Source: an uncultured Lachnospiraceae bacterium
GTDB lineage: Bacteria; Bacillota; Clostridia; Lachnospirales; Lachnospiraceae
Direction: 5' to 3'
Assembly (NCBI GenBank): GCA_910585605.1
Contig: CAJUFL010000027.1
Span: 1 to 46,494 of the forward strand
DNA: 46,494 bases
Shown here: positions 33,516 through 44,236 of the stretch, one piece after another
How the letters are laid out: each line of letters starts with the position of its first letter
How positions within the stretch are numbered: the first letter of the stretch is position 1
Notes under the pieces: model-generated
Database searches by the model: none
What the model saw: the letters and a program-made list of their open reading frames with translations, nothing else
What the model was told of the DNA's origin: nothing
Program-made: the position numbers and the translations under genes

Positions 33516-36500
33516 GCTCTATATAGATATATCCACAATAGCAAGTCTAAATAGTACGATATTCTCAACAAAAAACAAAGAACTTACTGCTTTTGGAAAT
33601 ACATTGGATGAAATACGCGGGAAAATAATTAATGTTTTTGACGCATGGGAACGTGGTGGCTTTAAGGGAGATTCCGGAATTATAGATACTTTCATTTCCC
33701 AGAAAAAAGGAAAAAGCAAATTAACTCCCGAATTATTCAGCCAATTTGAAATATTTAAAGAAGAATTTAACAACTCATCTCTTAGTGCCGAAGCATTAGG
33801 AGAAAAAATGAAAAATGTTGACAGCCGGATCATTTCCTATGCAAAGTCATGTAAAAACGGTGAATTAACAACCAAAGGATTTCAGCAATCATTAGATGGC
33901 TTATTTTATTCCGCTAAGACAAGCACCGGTAACGCACTCAGTCAGGTCTTCAAAGTTACCGGCAATATAATCCTAGATAAATTGATTTCCAAGGGTCTTA
34001 CATTAGCCTATACTGCTATTGATAATCTAGTACATAAAACAGAAAAAGCAAAGGAACGCATTCAGGAAGCAAATAATACATATCAAACTTCCAAATCAGA
34101 ACTGCAAAGCCTTCAAGCGGAATTTTCCTCAACTACGCAAAGAATTGACGAGCTAAATTCAAAGAAAAAACTGACTTTTACAGATAAGAGTGAACTGGAA
34201 GCGTTAAACTCACAAAATGCTGAATTGGAGCATTCTGTGGAACTTTCCGAGATAAAAAATAAACTAACGTTACAAGATACCCTTGACACCATCAATGACG
34301 ATTATGATGATGCAAGAAAAGATTATAAAGAATTAGAAAGTAACGAAAACACTAAACAGCGAATTAAAGACGATATGGCAGCTGCCGAAACAGCCATCAA
34401 AGAAGCAGATCAATATTATAAAGGTGACCAGTTAACTGATTATATTGCAGAAAAGCAGGAACAAATCATACAATATAAAAAGGATCTGGCTGATTATGAA
34501 AATGCAGCAAAAGAAGCAGCAATGGAAAATAAAGAAAAATATTTTGATAATGCTGCCCAGTTAGAAAATTGGATTCAAGCTTATGAAGACAAAGGAATCA
34601 GCAACCTAACCCAAAGGGAAGCCGAAACATATAACCAGATGGTTTCTGATTTAAATCTAATTTACAGCTCTATTCTTACGGATGAAGAATATATGGATAT
34701 AAAAATCAGGCCAATATTTGAATCAGAAAAATTTGATGGTCTATACGAACAAATGATTTCCTATTTTAAAAATGGCGGCAACATCGAAGGATTGTCAGAA
34801 GTATTCGGAGCCGATATTATAAAAGCATTAAAAGCCGCCTGCAGGGACAATGGTATAGAATTTACCCAGCTGCTTAATATTATGCATAATACTGCTTCTG
34901 CTGAACCACTTGGCCTGTCATTTGCACCGATAACCAAAAACCCGAATAATGCAACTGATGCCAGAATAAATCAGGAATCAAAAGATAAAATCAATTATTA
35001 TAACTCTCTTTCTGAAGATACCAGATCTGCCATTGATTCCGGTATGATTTCCCTTTCTGTAGACGATTCTTTGGAACAATGCAAGGCAAAGGTTGCAGAA
35101 TGGGAAAATACACTTGAAAACAATCACACCAGTATTCAGCTCACTACAAATATCAGTAATATTAAAAATGATTTGGATTCATTAATGAATGCATATACTG
35201 ATTTTGCTAATGGGAAAAACATTGATATCTCTAATCTTGCAATACTAAATGATTCTTTTGGCGGACTCTCTGAGTTTTCTGATTTTATAGAGACTGTAAC
35301 CGATGTAACTGCAACCACAGAAGAAGTACAAGACGCTTTTGACAATCTTTCTACTGCATATATAGACAATTCTGATATGTTAAACAGCCTTAACCGGGAT
35401 AATGCTGACTATATTGCCTCACAGTTAGAATTAATGGGAATTACAAACTCTCAGGAATTTGTAGAAAGCCGCTTATCCAGTATATATGGTGTGGAATCAC
35501 AGGCACAAAAGGAACTGATCAATATTTCCAACACTCTTGGAAACGCAAAGTACAATATTTCAAATGCCAGTAAAACATTAGAAAATGCCAGTTTATCAGA
35601 CATTATCGCCATGGCAAACGAAGCCTCTGCTGCCGGAATTGCCAACAGTGCATTGGTTTCTCTTGCCATGTCTAAAGCAAGTTCCAATGGAATTATCTCT
35701 TCCAATGAATGCAGCGCATTAGCCGCATTAGCTATACAGACCGGCTATACTGCTTCTGCGTTCTATGAATTGGCCGCCGCGAAACAAGCTGCCGAAAACG
35801 GAACTGCCAAATCCAGCGGAAATGCATATGCTGATGATCAGGCTATGCGTCATAAAAAGGCAAATGCACAAACAAATGCTGCCCTGATTGCTTACAGTAT
35901 AAAAAACGGCAACATGAAAACCAAATATTCAGCAGGTGGTGTTCCCAATACTGGCGGAGGCGGAGGCGGAAACAATACCGCCGCTTCCCAACAAAAAACC
36001 TCTATAAACTGGATTGAACGTAAATTAGAGCGGCTCCAGAAGGTCATTGATACGACGAAAGCCAAATTTGATAACCTGTTTACGGTCAAAAAAAAATCCT
36101 CTAATCTTGATACACAAATCAAACAAACGAAGTCGCTCCTTAAAGCAAACGAAAAGGCAGCAAAAAGGTATCAAAAATATGCTAAAAACAATAAGCTGTC
36201 TGACTCCTTAAAGAAAGCTGTCCGGGAAGGGAATTATAATATTAAAGATTATAATTCTGGAACAGCAGATAATATCAATAAATATAAAGAATATTATGAT
36301 AAGTATAAAGAAGCACAGAAACAGGCAGATGAGCTTACTGCCCAGATCCGTGAATTAAAGGAAAAAAAATATCAGGTATATATTGATGATGCTTCTGCAA
36401 ATATTGATAAGTTAAACGCCTTATCAGATATCAGCACGACTTATCAGGAAAAAAATAAATATCTGGAAGACCAAAAATCCCATTTAAAAACATCTTATGA

Positions 36501-38601
36501 TTACCAGATCAAAATTGCTGAATTAACAAAAGATAAAGTAAAAAAAGAACAGTTACAGGCTGAATATAAAAAAGAACTGATAGAACTCCAGAATCAGGAA
36601 TTTGAAAACATTCAGACTTATTATGAAAACCAGGCAAAACTTTTTGACCATCAGTTTACTTCTCTTGACAATAAGATATCCGAAATGGAAACCGCAGGTA
36701 AAAAAGTCAGCCAATCATATTATGAAGAACAAAAAAAAATCATTCAAGGACAAAAACAGCTATATGAAGAAGAAAAGGCACGGCTTAAAGAACAAATTGC
36801 AAGCATTCCGCAAGGTACAGAAGAATGGTATGATGCCAAAGATGCAATACAAGAATGTGACAACAAGATTTCTGACTGTGTAGAATCAACATATGAATTG
36901 AATAATGCAATCAATCAATTACATTTTGATATATTTGATGATATATCAGAATCTATTGACAGGATTATCACGGAACAGGAATTTTTACAAGGTTTGTTTG
37001 CCCATGAAAAATTAACGGATGATAAAACAGGAAATTTTACAGATGCGGGGCTTGCAAAACTCGGTTCCTTATCTGCCAGTTATTATGCTTCCCAAAAAAA
37101 AGCTGATAATACCGAAAAATTATTAAAAGATTTGCAGAATATCAAAGCAAATGGATTACAGGCAGATGGTAAATATAAGTTAGGCGATTTAGAGTTTAAT
37201 TCTCTTAATGATTTACAAGAAAAAATTAATGAGACTTATACAGAATGGCAGAATGATATCAAAGATACTTATTCAATAGAATCTGACATTGCCGATTTAA
37301 TGAAAGAAAAATACCAGTCAGAATTAGACATGCTGCAAGAATTGATCGATGCAAAAAAAGAAGCTTTGCAGACGAAAAAAGATTTACATGATTATCAACT
37401 GTCTATTCAGGAAAAAACAGGTAATATTTCCACTATACGAAAACAGATTGCTGCTTATCAGGGAGACACCTCACAAGAAGGGCTTGCCAGGTTACAGAAA
37501 TTACAGATGCAATTATCCGAAAAAGAAAGGGAACTTGAAGAAACAGAATATGACAGATATATTTCTGATCAGGAAGATATGCTGGACAAGCTATATACCG
37601 AATACGAAGAACTGGTTACCAAAAAGCTGGAAGACTTTATGACACTGGTTCAGGAAGGATTAGAAACTGCTAATCAAAACACTGCTGATATTTCTGAATA
37701 TATGTCCAAAGTCGCCACAGCTAATGGATATAAGATTGAAACTGAGGGATTATTCGACACTGTAATCGGAAGCATTGACAAATCAACAACAACGATTGTA
37801 GATGCCATTATAAATCATATCAAAGGTGATGCTTTATCAGATAATAATCCTGACCAAACAGAAAATAACACACCTTTCTCTTCTACCGGATATCATCCTC
37901 TTCCTTCCATAGAATTAGAAAAACCCAAACTATCCAGTCTGGATACAGAAACGGCATTTTCTAAGCCGGTGGATGCCGTAAAATCTTCTAAAGCTCTGAC
38001 AAAAGAGGACATTGTCAACTTTATCAACAAATATGGAACTGCCCCGAAATCTAATGGAAATTACGGTAAAGTGAATCAAACTTTGCAGATGAAGTATTCC
38101 AGGGTACTGTCTTCCAATAAAATGAAGGAATTATCCCAAATCCTTGGTGTAAAAAATAATACCAAGGAAATATACAAAAAATTGCAATCATTAAATGTTC
38201 CCGGATTTAAAAAGGGAGGCATCGTTTCCGTTAATCATATCAAAAAACAAGTGCATGATAATGGCGATCAAGTTCTTTTGAGTGCAAATCCTGGAGAAGG
38301 GATATTAACACCGGACCAGACAGCACAGTTTGAAAAATTAGTAGATAAATTGCCAGAATTAAATTATGCCGTTGATACTATAAACCGTCTGGATAAAATG
38401 CCAGATCCAACCAATCTGACGCCTGTTGGCAATACTACGATAGGCGATATGGTATTTAATATCGATATGCCAAATGTAACAAATCCTGATGAATTTGTTA
38501 AAACGATTCAGACGAATCAAAAGATGCAAAATGCCCTGCGCCTGGTAACTACTGACAGGCTTGCCGGCAATGGTAAACTTAGTGTAAACAAAATAGTATA
38601 A
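33516..38601 (+). CDS. tail tape-measure protein, exon 2
   Basis: The tape measure sets tail length and fills the tube before ejection. This exon holds nearly all of it. The frame is open from 33496, and the first start-like codon in it (TTG 33604) has no ribosome site, which agrees with splicing. The product is rich in long coiled coils (about residues 150-360 and 850-1400 of the joined protein), with an Ala-rich hydrophobic part (SDIIAMANEASAAGIANSAL) and a Gly-rich hinge (GGGGGGNN). The end has GFKKGGIVSVNH and NPGEGILTPDQT, typical of tape measures. At roughly 0.15 nm per residue the joined 1736 residues would suggest a tail of about 260 nm. No lysozyme or peptidase domain is evident. Confidence 0.85.
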
Positions 38602-38608
38602 CGATTGT

Positions 38609-38657
38609 AGGGATGAGCACAACCGCATATTGAAAACAGCGCGTTTTGCTCATCTCT
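38609..38657. repeat. 11-bp hairpin between tape-measure and next gene
   Basis: AGGGATGAGCA pairs with TGCTCATCTCT (one G-T pair), 27-base loop. No T-run follows, so it may be an RNA processing or stability element instead of a terminator. Confidence 0.5.
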
Positions 38658-38685
38658 ATTATAAATGACAGAAAGAAGGAATCAA

Positions 38686-38925
38686 ATGCTTTTTAACAGA
38701 CCAAGAGAAATAGAAAATTTATTGTTAAAAGAAAACAAACGGCTCAAAAGAGAAAACCAGCAGCTGCATTCTCACTTAAATGCATTAGAACGATACAAAA
38801 ATGACTACAAAACACTGATAGATGAACTTCACATATTAAGAAATAAATATCAGGATAAAATGAAATTATTTGATGAGTTAGCAGCTGAATACAAAAAAGA
38901 ATTGGACAAATTCCATAAGGAATAA
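38686..38925 (+). CDS. small coiled-coil protein, 79 aa
   Basis: An almost entirely coiled-coil protein (ENLLLKENKRLKRENQQLHS and onward). I chose the ATG at 38686, since AGAAGG precedes it; an earlier ATG at 38665 lies upstream of this site. It lies between the tape measure and the distal tail protein, so it may be a small tail or assembly component. Family not recognised. Confidence 0.6.
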   Translation: MLFNRPREIENLLLKENKRLKRENQQLHSHLNALERYKNDYKTLIDELHILRNKYQDKMKLFDELAAEYKKELDKFHKE

Positions 38926-38942
38926 ACTTAGGTGGTGATGAA

Positions 38943-39716
38943 ATGTTTGCAACAGATTTTTTATTTGATACTAACCGTGCAAGCGATTTTGGATTAATGA
39001 TAGGTTCTTTTAATAATGAAACTCCTACCGCTACCGGCGGTGATATTGAATATAATATTGTAAAAACACCTGATCGTGATATATTTGATTTTTACGGAGC
39101 ACAATTGAATACCATTATAACCTGGAATTTCTCCATTGTAAAAAATCCTTGTCTTAATAATGACAGCTGCTATTTCACTCAATATGAAGAAAGTCAGATT
39201 GCACAATGGCTGTTAAAGCAGGATGGATACCGGTGGTTTCAATTCGATCAGGATGGATATCGTGATGTGTATTATAAAGTACATATCAATATGCTCCCTC
39301 ATCAAGTTGGCGGTAAAACCGTTGGCTTTGATTTAAACGTTGTATCTGATTGTGGATACGGATATTCAGAAGAAATCTTTAAAGAATATACATTTAATAA
39401 AGACAAACCTATACGTCTGGACGTACATAGCGATATTAACAGCTACATTTTACCGCATATTATATTAAATGGCATGGGTACTTTTTATATCAGTAATCAA
39501 AGTGATCTGCCCCAAAAGTATACAAAATTGGAAAATGTAAATAACGAGATAAAGTTAGACAGTAATGATGATATAATTGAGGGAATCTCCTCTCCTAACG
39601 ACTTTAACTGGTATTTTTTAAGACTTGTCAATGGAGTGAATCACATTGTAACCAATTCAGAACATGAAATAAATATTAAAATTACATATAGAGAACCAAG
39701 GAGGATCATTGTTTAA
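38943..39716 (+). CDS. distal tail protein (Dit)
   Basis: A 257-residue protein following the tape measure, the standard place of Dit. The N-terminal half is the tube-like domain (FLFDTNRASDFGLMIGSFNN, TITWNFSIVKNP, IAQWLLKQDGYRWFQFDQDG, VGFDLNVVSDCGYGYSEE) and the C-terminal half is a galectin-like beta domain. Dit forms the hexameric hub at the tip and links tube to fibre. GGTGGTGATGAA precedes the ATG. Its stop overlaps the start of the next gene by one base (TAATG). Confidence 0.8.
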   Translation: MFATDFLFDTNRASDFGLMIGSFNNETPTATGGDIEYNIVKTPDRDIFDFYGAQLNTIITWNFSIVKNPCLNNDSCYFTQYEESQIAQWLLKQDGYRWFQFDQDGYRDVYYKVHINMLPHQVGGKTVGFDLNVVSDCGYGYSEEIFKEYTFNKDKPIRLDVHSDINSYILPHIILNGMGTFYISNQSDLPQKYTKLENVNNEIKLDSNDDIIEGISSPNDFNWYFLRLVNGVNHIVTNSEHEINIKITYREPRRIIV

Positions 39717-42700
39717 TGAAACAGCCTTATGATATTATTAAAATAGATAAATATACGGGAAAAATAGAAATGCCTGATCTCCTGCTCATGACCCGTTCCT
39801 TTGATATTATCGGTAAAATTCCACATTATACAAATTGGAACATATCTTTAACGGGTAACGGTATAGATGAAATATCTTTCAACGTAAATAAATACGTAAA
39901 CGGAATGATCTGCCCCGTATGGGATGACCTGATAGATTTAAAAATCATTGATGTCATGGGGTTTGGCAGATTTGAGATATCCGTAAATTATACTGATAAT
40001 ACGCAGACCGTAAAATCTGTCCATGGCATGTCCTTAGAGGTTGAACTTGCACAGATTCCATTATATGAATTCCATGTAAACGATGAAGATGCTGCATCAA
40101 CGGAAATCACAAAATATAATGAAATTGATTTTGATGATGGTAACTTTATCCCAACTGTATTTTATGATCAGGATGATGAAACACATTCTCTCCTGCACCG
40201 TGTATTGACAGACAAGGCTCCCCACTGGAGTATCGGATATGTTACTCCATACATTGCATTAGATGAAGAAAGCCAGCCGGAAGCAGTAAATAAATTTCAA
40301 AGAACCTATACAGTTGACGGGACTACCATATATGATTTCCTGACTGGAGATGTCGCAAAAGAAAGCAATGTTATTTTCACATTTGATACGTTCAACAGAC
40401 AGATCAATTGTTACAGCTTATGTGACTGCATCAATCAGGAAACAGGGGATGTATTGGCTAATGGTATTGGTGAAGATACACTGATATTCATATCAAAGAA
40501 TAAGCTGGCAAATGAGATTACCATTTCAAGTAATAAGGATAACGTCAAAAACTGTTTCCGAATCGAGGGCGGGGATGATGTGATCACAGATATGGTGCGT
40601 GCCGTGAACATGAACGGTTCAAATTATATCTATCAGTTTGCAGATTTTCAGTATCATGATATGCCAAAAGATTTGGTAGATACAATTAACACATATCACA
40701 AAAACCTTTCAAAAGAGGCTGACACATATTATGGCAATGGTGATATAGATGATTTCATTAATGGCACTCTTACATTACATGTCACATCAGAACTTGAAGC
40801 TGCTATTGCATTAAGCATATGCCAGAACAATAAAATTACAACAAACAATGCGGATATATCTGATTACAGCTCTGCCCCATACTGGTATATTGTTACATTA
40901 GGTAATTCCAAAGAATTATATGCATCCGGAACTGCAAAAACACCAAATAAAACGGTAACAAGTGCTTTTGAAACAATGGGAATTTATTCAAGATTATGTG
41001 TAAAATATGATGAGCTGGCGTATTTTGAATCTTCTATGATGCCGGATGTGCACATTACAAAAACTACCGCCGAGGAACAATACAATCTTATGGTTGAAGA
41101 ATTAACCAAGCCTGATATGTTTGTTGGCGTATCTTCATTAAATTATTACGATAACAACCTATTTGCTGGTGTTTCAAATAATGTGGAGGCTATGGCTAAT
41201 ATACTGATTGATGCACGTTACAAAGCTGAAGTAATCAAGGATTCTGCTTCATTCAGTGAAAATGAAAAAGGTGAGCACATCTGGACTGGCAACATTAAAA
41301 TTACAAGAGCAGCAAATGAATCAGATTATTTCCCAAAAACTGATGAACAGATCAATGCATCTTTTGAAGTAAAAATCAATGATGATGAACTGACCTTTAC
41401 AAGACAGAAAATAGAAAAAGCATTACATAAAGGCTCTATGTTAGATATTGATTTTGAGGTCGCAGAAATGGATGACAATGAAATTCGAAAATATTTCAAT
41501 CTCTATAGTTTAAACCGTCTAAAATCATTTTATGATGGATATAACTCCTGCTTAAGTATTTTAATGCAATTGAATATAGACTCTCCTGTCTGCAAAAATA
41601 TGTATGATAAGTATTATAACCGGATGAGAATCATATCCAACCCACCTACTGAGGAGAACCCTGATTCCATTCCTGGTGTAATGGATATAAGACAGCAACA
41701 GGTAAATGATATAAAAACCGATATTGAAAACATTACGGCAGAACAAAAAGCATTTCAGAAAGAATGGAATTTTCAAAATTGCTTAGAGAAAGCCGGAAAA
41801 GATTTTTATAAGATATTCTGCTCTTACCGAAGGGAGGACACTTATACAAACAGCAATTATATTTCTGATGGTTTATCAACCTCTGAATGCCTTGCAAAAG
41901 CAAAAGAATTAGTCGAAGCTGCCACAGCAGAAGCAAAAAAGGCTTGTGTATTACAACGTACCATTTCTACTTCTCTTAATAATCTGTTTGCCCTTCCAGA
42001 ATTTGAATCCCTTTATGAAAAATTTGCACTGTTCAATTACATAAGAATCCGTACTGAGGATGAGATTTTGAAGCTCCGCCTGATCGGTGTGGAATTCAGT
42101 GGCGATACCGTAGAAAGCATTCATGTTACATTTTCAGAACAGATCGAATCCATTGACGGTAAGTTAAGTGATTTACAAAGCATTGTCCAACAGGCACAAA
42201 GTATGGCTACCAGCTTCCCTTCTACTGCCCTGCAGGCAGAAAAAGGAGAACAGGCACAAAATACTGTCCTGGATATGTATATCAGCGGATTAAATGCTGC
42301 CAAAACCATGCTGACCAATAACGATGATAATGAGGTCACAATCACCCAGTCTGGAATCATCTGTAAACGCATGGATGATGAAGGCTCTTATGGTGGAAAG
42401 CAGTTACGCATAACCGGTAATATGATGGCATTTACAAAAAATAACTGGAAGTCAGTGGAAATGGCCATCGGGGAAACAACATTCAAAGACCCGACAAAAC
42501 CAGAGGGGGAAAATGAGGTTAAAGCTTACGGAGTGATAGCAGATGCCATAGTTGGTAAACTGGTTGCCAGTGAACGTATGTACATTGGGAATGAGTCTGG
42601 GAATGTATTAATAACTGGTGACGGAATCAAGATTAACAAAGGTACTATCACATGGGGAGCTAATAATGTAAACGCACCAGAAATGGGTAATATCAATGGA

Positions 42701-44110
42701 CTGTCAGAATTTAAAAATAAAGTCAATACTGCTTTGACCGGTTCTGCTACTACCGAGATTGGATCTGATTATGTTATATCACCTAAGATCGGCGGCGGAT
42801 ACTTGCATATTGCAAATGGTAACTATTCTGTTGAAATAGATCCAAATCACAAGGCCGGGAACGACAAAACAAAAGATGGATACCTATTTTGTATTCGGAA
42901 TAAGAATAAGTCAGAAAATGATGTTATTATGGGTGTTACTAAAGATGGAAATGGTTATTTTTCTGGTGAAATTAATGCTAAAAGTGGAAATTTTGCTGGC
43001 GAACTAAAATCTGCAACTGGTAAATTCAAAGGAATTGTGGAAATTGATGGCACCAATGGTCAAGGAGCCATTACAATTAAAGGTAATGATACTACAGACA
43101 GAGTACAAGTGCAGGCAAAATATAATGGCATAATTTATTATAGCAGACAAGATTATCAAAAATTCTACGTAGGAGATAATGAAGCTGTTACTTATGCTAA
43201 TAAAGGAATCATAATGAGTTTATTTGATAAATCCAGTGGCATTCCACACATTGAGTCATGGTATGGAAATGATGGTGGGTATTTAGGAAGCCGAGATGAA
43301 TGGTTTGAATTAACTTCTCATAAAATATTTGGATACTCAAAATTTTCTGATGATAGTAGCTGGGAAATAGGTTCTAATGGCATTAAATTATATTATTCAA
43401 ATAACAAATATTTTGATGTTTCTTCCCAAGGGATGTGTCATATATATGGCAATTTAACTGTTGATGGTAATTTAATGGTTGATAATAATGCATATATTTC
43501 TGATTGGACTATAAATAATACAAGAATTTATACAACAAGTGCTGGTCAAATGGGTTCAAATGGTTACGAAGGTATATTCCTGGTAAATGGAGAGCCTGAC
43601 AAAGATTATATACATATTCAAAATATAGATGCAGAAGCAATGTTTAGAGTAACATATAATGGCTCCGTATATTCAGCAGACGGAAAACTATCAGTATCAG
43701 ACAAAAATAAAAAGCATGCCATTAAAGAAATATCAGACAAATACGAAAAATTATTCACTGAATTGAAACCTATTACCTATATATTTAATGGAAAAACAAG
43801 AACGCATATTGGTTATATAGCACAAGATGTTGAATCTGCATTAAAAAAAGCGGGACTCGATACTTCTGATTTTGCCGGATACTGGAAAGAGCAAAAATGG
43901 AAAGAGAATAATAAAGGAAAAATTGAATATTTATATGATGAGAATGGCAATGAACTATATGACTGTGGATTGCGATATGATGAATTTATAGCATTAAATA
44001 CTCATATGTTGCAAAAACTCTATAAAAAAGTAGATGATCAGCAACAAGAGATAGAATCTTTAAAGAAACAAATCTTTATATTAAAAAAACAGTCAAAATC
44101 ATCCAATTAA
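39716..44110 (+). CDS. tail tip/fibre protein with C-terminal S74 intramolecular chaperone
   Basis: A 1464-residue protein that probably makes the tail tip and the receptor-binding fibre in one chain. The N-terminal 450 residues look like a baseplate hub/Tal domain (DIIKIDKYTGKIEMPDLLLM, DLIDLKIIDVMGFGRFEISV). A helical middle part follows, then repeated beta segments (residues about 980-1320: KDGYLFCIRNK, NGYFSGEINAKSGNFAGELK). The end is a peptidase S74 chaperone domain: the likely self-cleavage Ser1328-Asp1329 lies in SVSDKNKKHAI, GYIAQDVE follows about 35 residues later, and a coiled coil closes the chain. S74 domains cut themselves off after helping a trimeric fibre fold. This protein decides which cells are targeted. 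Confidence 0.85.
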   Translation: MKQPYDIIKIDKYTGKIEMPDLLLMTRSFDIIGKIPHYTNWNISLTGNGIDEISFNVNKYVNGMICPVWDDLIDLKIIDVMGFGRFEISVNYTDNTQTVKSVHGMSLEVELAQIPLYEFHVNDEDAASTEITKYNEIDFDDGNFIPTVFYDQDDETHSLLHRVLTDKAPHWSIGYVTPYIALDEESQPEAVNKFQRTYTVDGTTIYDFLTGDVAKESNVIFTFDTFNRQINCYSLCDCINQETGDVLANGIGEDTLIFISKNKLANEITISSNKDNVKNCFRIEGGDDVITDMVRAVNMNGSNYIYQFADFQYHDMPKDLVDTINTYHKNLSKEADTYYGNGDIDDFINGTLTLHVTSELEAAIALSICQNNKITTNNADISDYSSAPYWYIVTLGNSKELYASGTAKTPNKTVTSAFETMGIYSRLCVKYDELAYFESSMMPDVHITKTTAEEQYNLMVEELTKPDMFVGVSSLNYYDNNLFAGVSNNVEAMANILIDARYKAEVIKDSASFSENEKGEHIWTGNIKITRAANESDYFPKTDEQINASFEVKINDDELTFTRQKIEKALHKGSMLDIDFEVAEMDDNEIRKYFNLYSLNRLKSFYDGYNSCLSILMQLNIDSPVCKNMYDKYYNRMRIISNPPTEENPDSIPGVMDIRQQQVNDIKTDIENITAEQKAFQKEWNFQNCLEKAGKDFYKIFCSYRREDTYTNSNYISDGLSTSECLAKAKELVEAATAEAKKACVLQRTISTSLNNLFALPEFESLYEKFALFNYIRIRTEDEILKLRLIGVEFSGDTVESIHVTFSEQIESIDGKLSDLQSIVQQAQSMATSFPSTALQAEKGEQAQNTVLDMYISGLNAAKTMLTNNDDNEVTITQSGIICKRMDDEGSYGGKQLRITGNMMAFTKNNWKSVEMAIGETTFKDPTKPEGENEVKAYGVIADAIVGKLVASERMYIGNESGNVLITGDGIKINKGTITWGANNVNAPEMGNINGLSEFKNKVNTALTGSATTEIGSDYVISPKIGGGYLHIANGNYSVEIDPNHKAGNDKTKDGYLFCIRNKNKSENDVIMGVTKDGNGYFSGEINAKSGNFAGELKSATGKFKGIVEIDGTNGQGAITIKGNDTTDRVQVQAKYNGIIYYSRQDYQKFYVGDNEAVTYANKGIIMSLFDKSSGIPHIESWYGNDGGYLGSRDEWFELTSHKIFGYSKFSDDSSWEIGSNGIKLYYSNNKYFDVSSQGMCHIYGNLTVDGNLMVDNNAYISDWTINNTRIYTTSAGQMGSNGYEGIFLVNGEPDKDYIHIQNIDAEAMFRVTYNGSVYSADGKLSVSDKNKKHAIKEISDKYEKLFTELKPITYIFNGKTRTHIGYIAQDVESALKKAGLDTSDFAGYWKEQKWKENNKGKIEYLYDENGNELYDCGLRYDEFIALNTHMLQKLYKKVDDQQQEIESLKKQIFILKKQSKSSN

Positions 44111-44181
44111 AGACAATCACAAAATTGATATATAATCTATATTACTAGCATAAAAATTAAAGTTAAAATAATATACAAAAA

Positions 44182-44226
44182 GGACAGGGAGGAAATTCCA
44201 ACTCTCCTGAGGCCAATTCCCTGTCC
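44182..44226 (-). terminator. intrinsic terminator of the BspA-like gene
   Basis: GGACAGGGA pairs with TCCCTGTCC (9 bp), with a second short stem inside the loop; on the minus strand TTTTTG follows. It also separates the tail operon from the convergent gene. Confidence 0.8.
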
Positions 44227-44236
44227 ATAATATATA

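Noticed and set aside
33604..38601. Tape-measure gene starting at TTG 33604
   Set aside because: No ribosome site precedes it, the frame is open to 33496, and a proper start with AGGAGGT at 32722 joins in frame through the group I intron.
20696..44110. Ordinary complete prophage
   Set aside because: Terminase, portal, protease, capsid, integrase and replication genes are all missing, and no attachment repeats are seen, while tail and lysis genes are intact.
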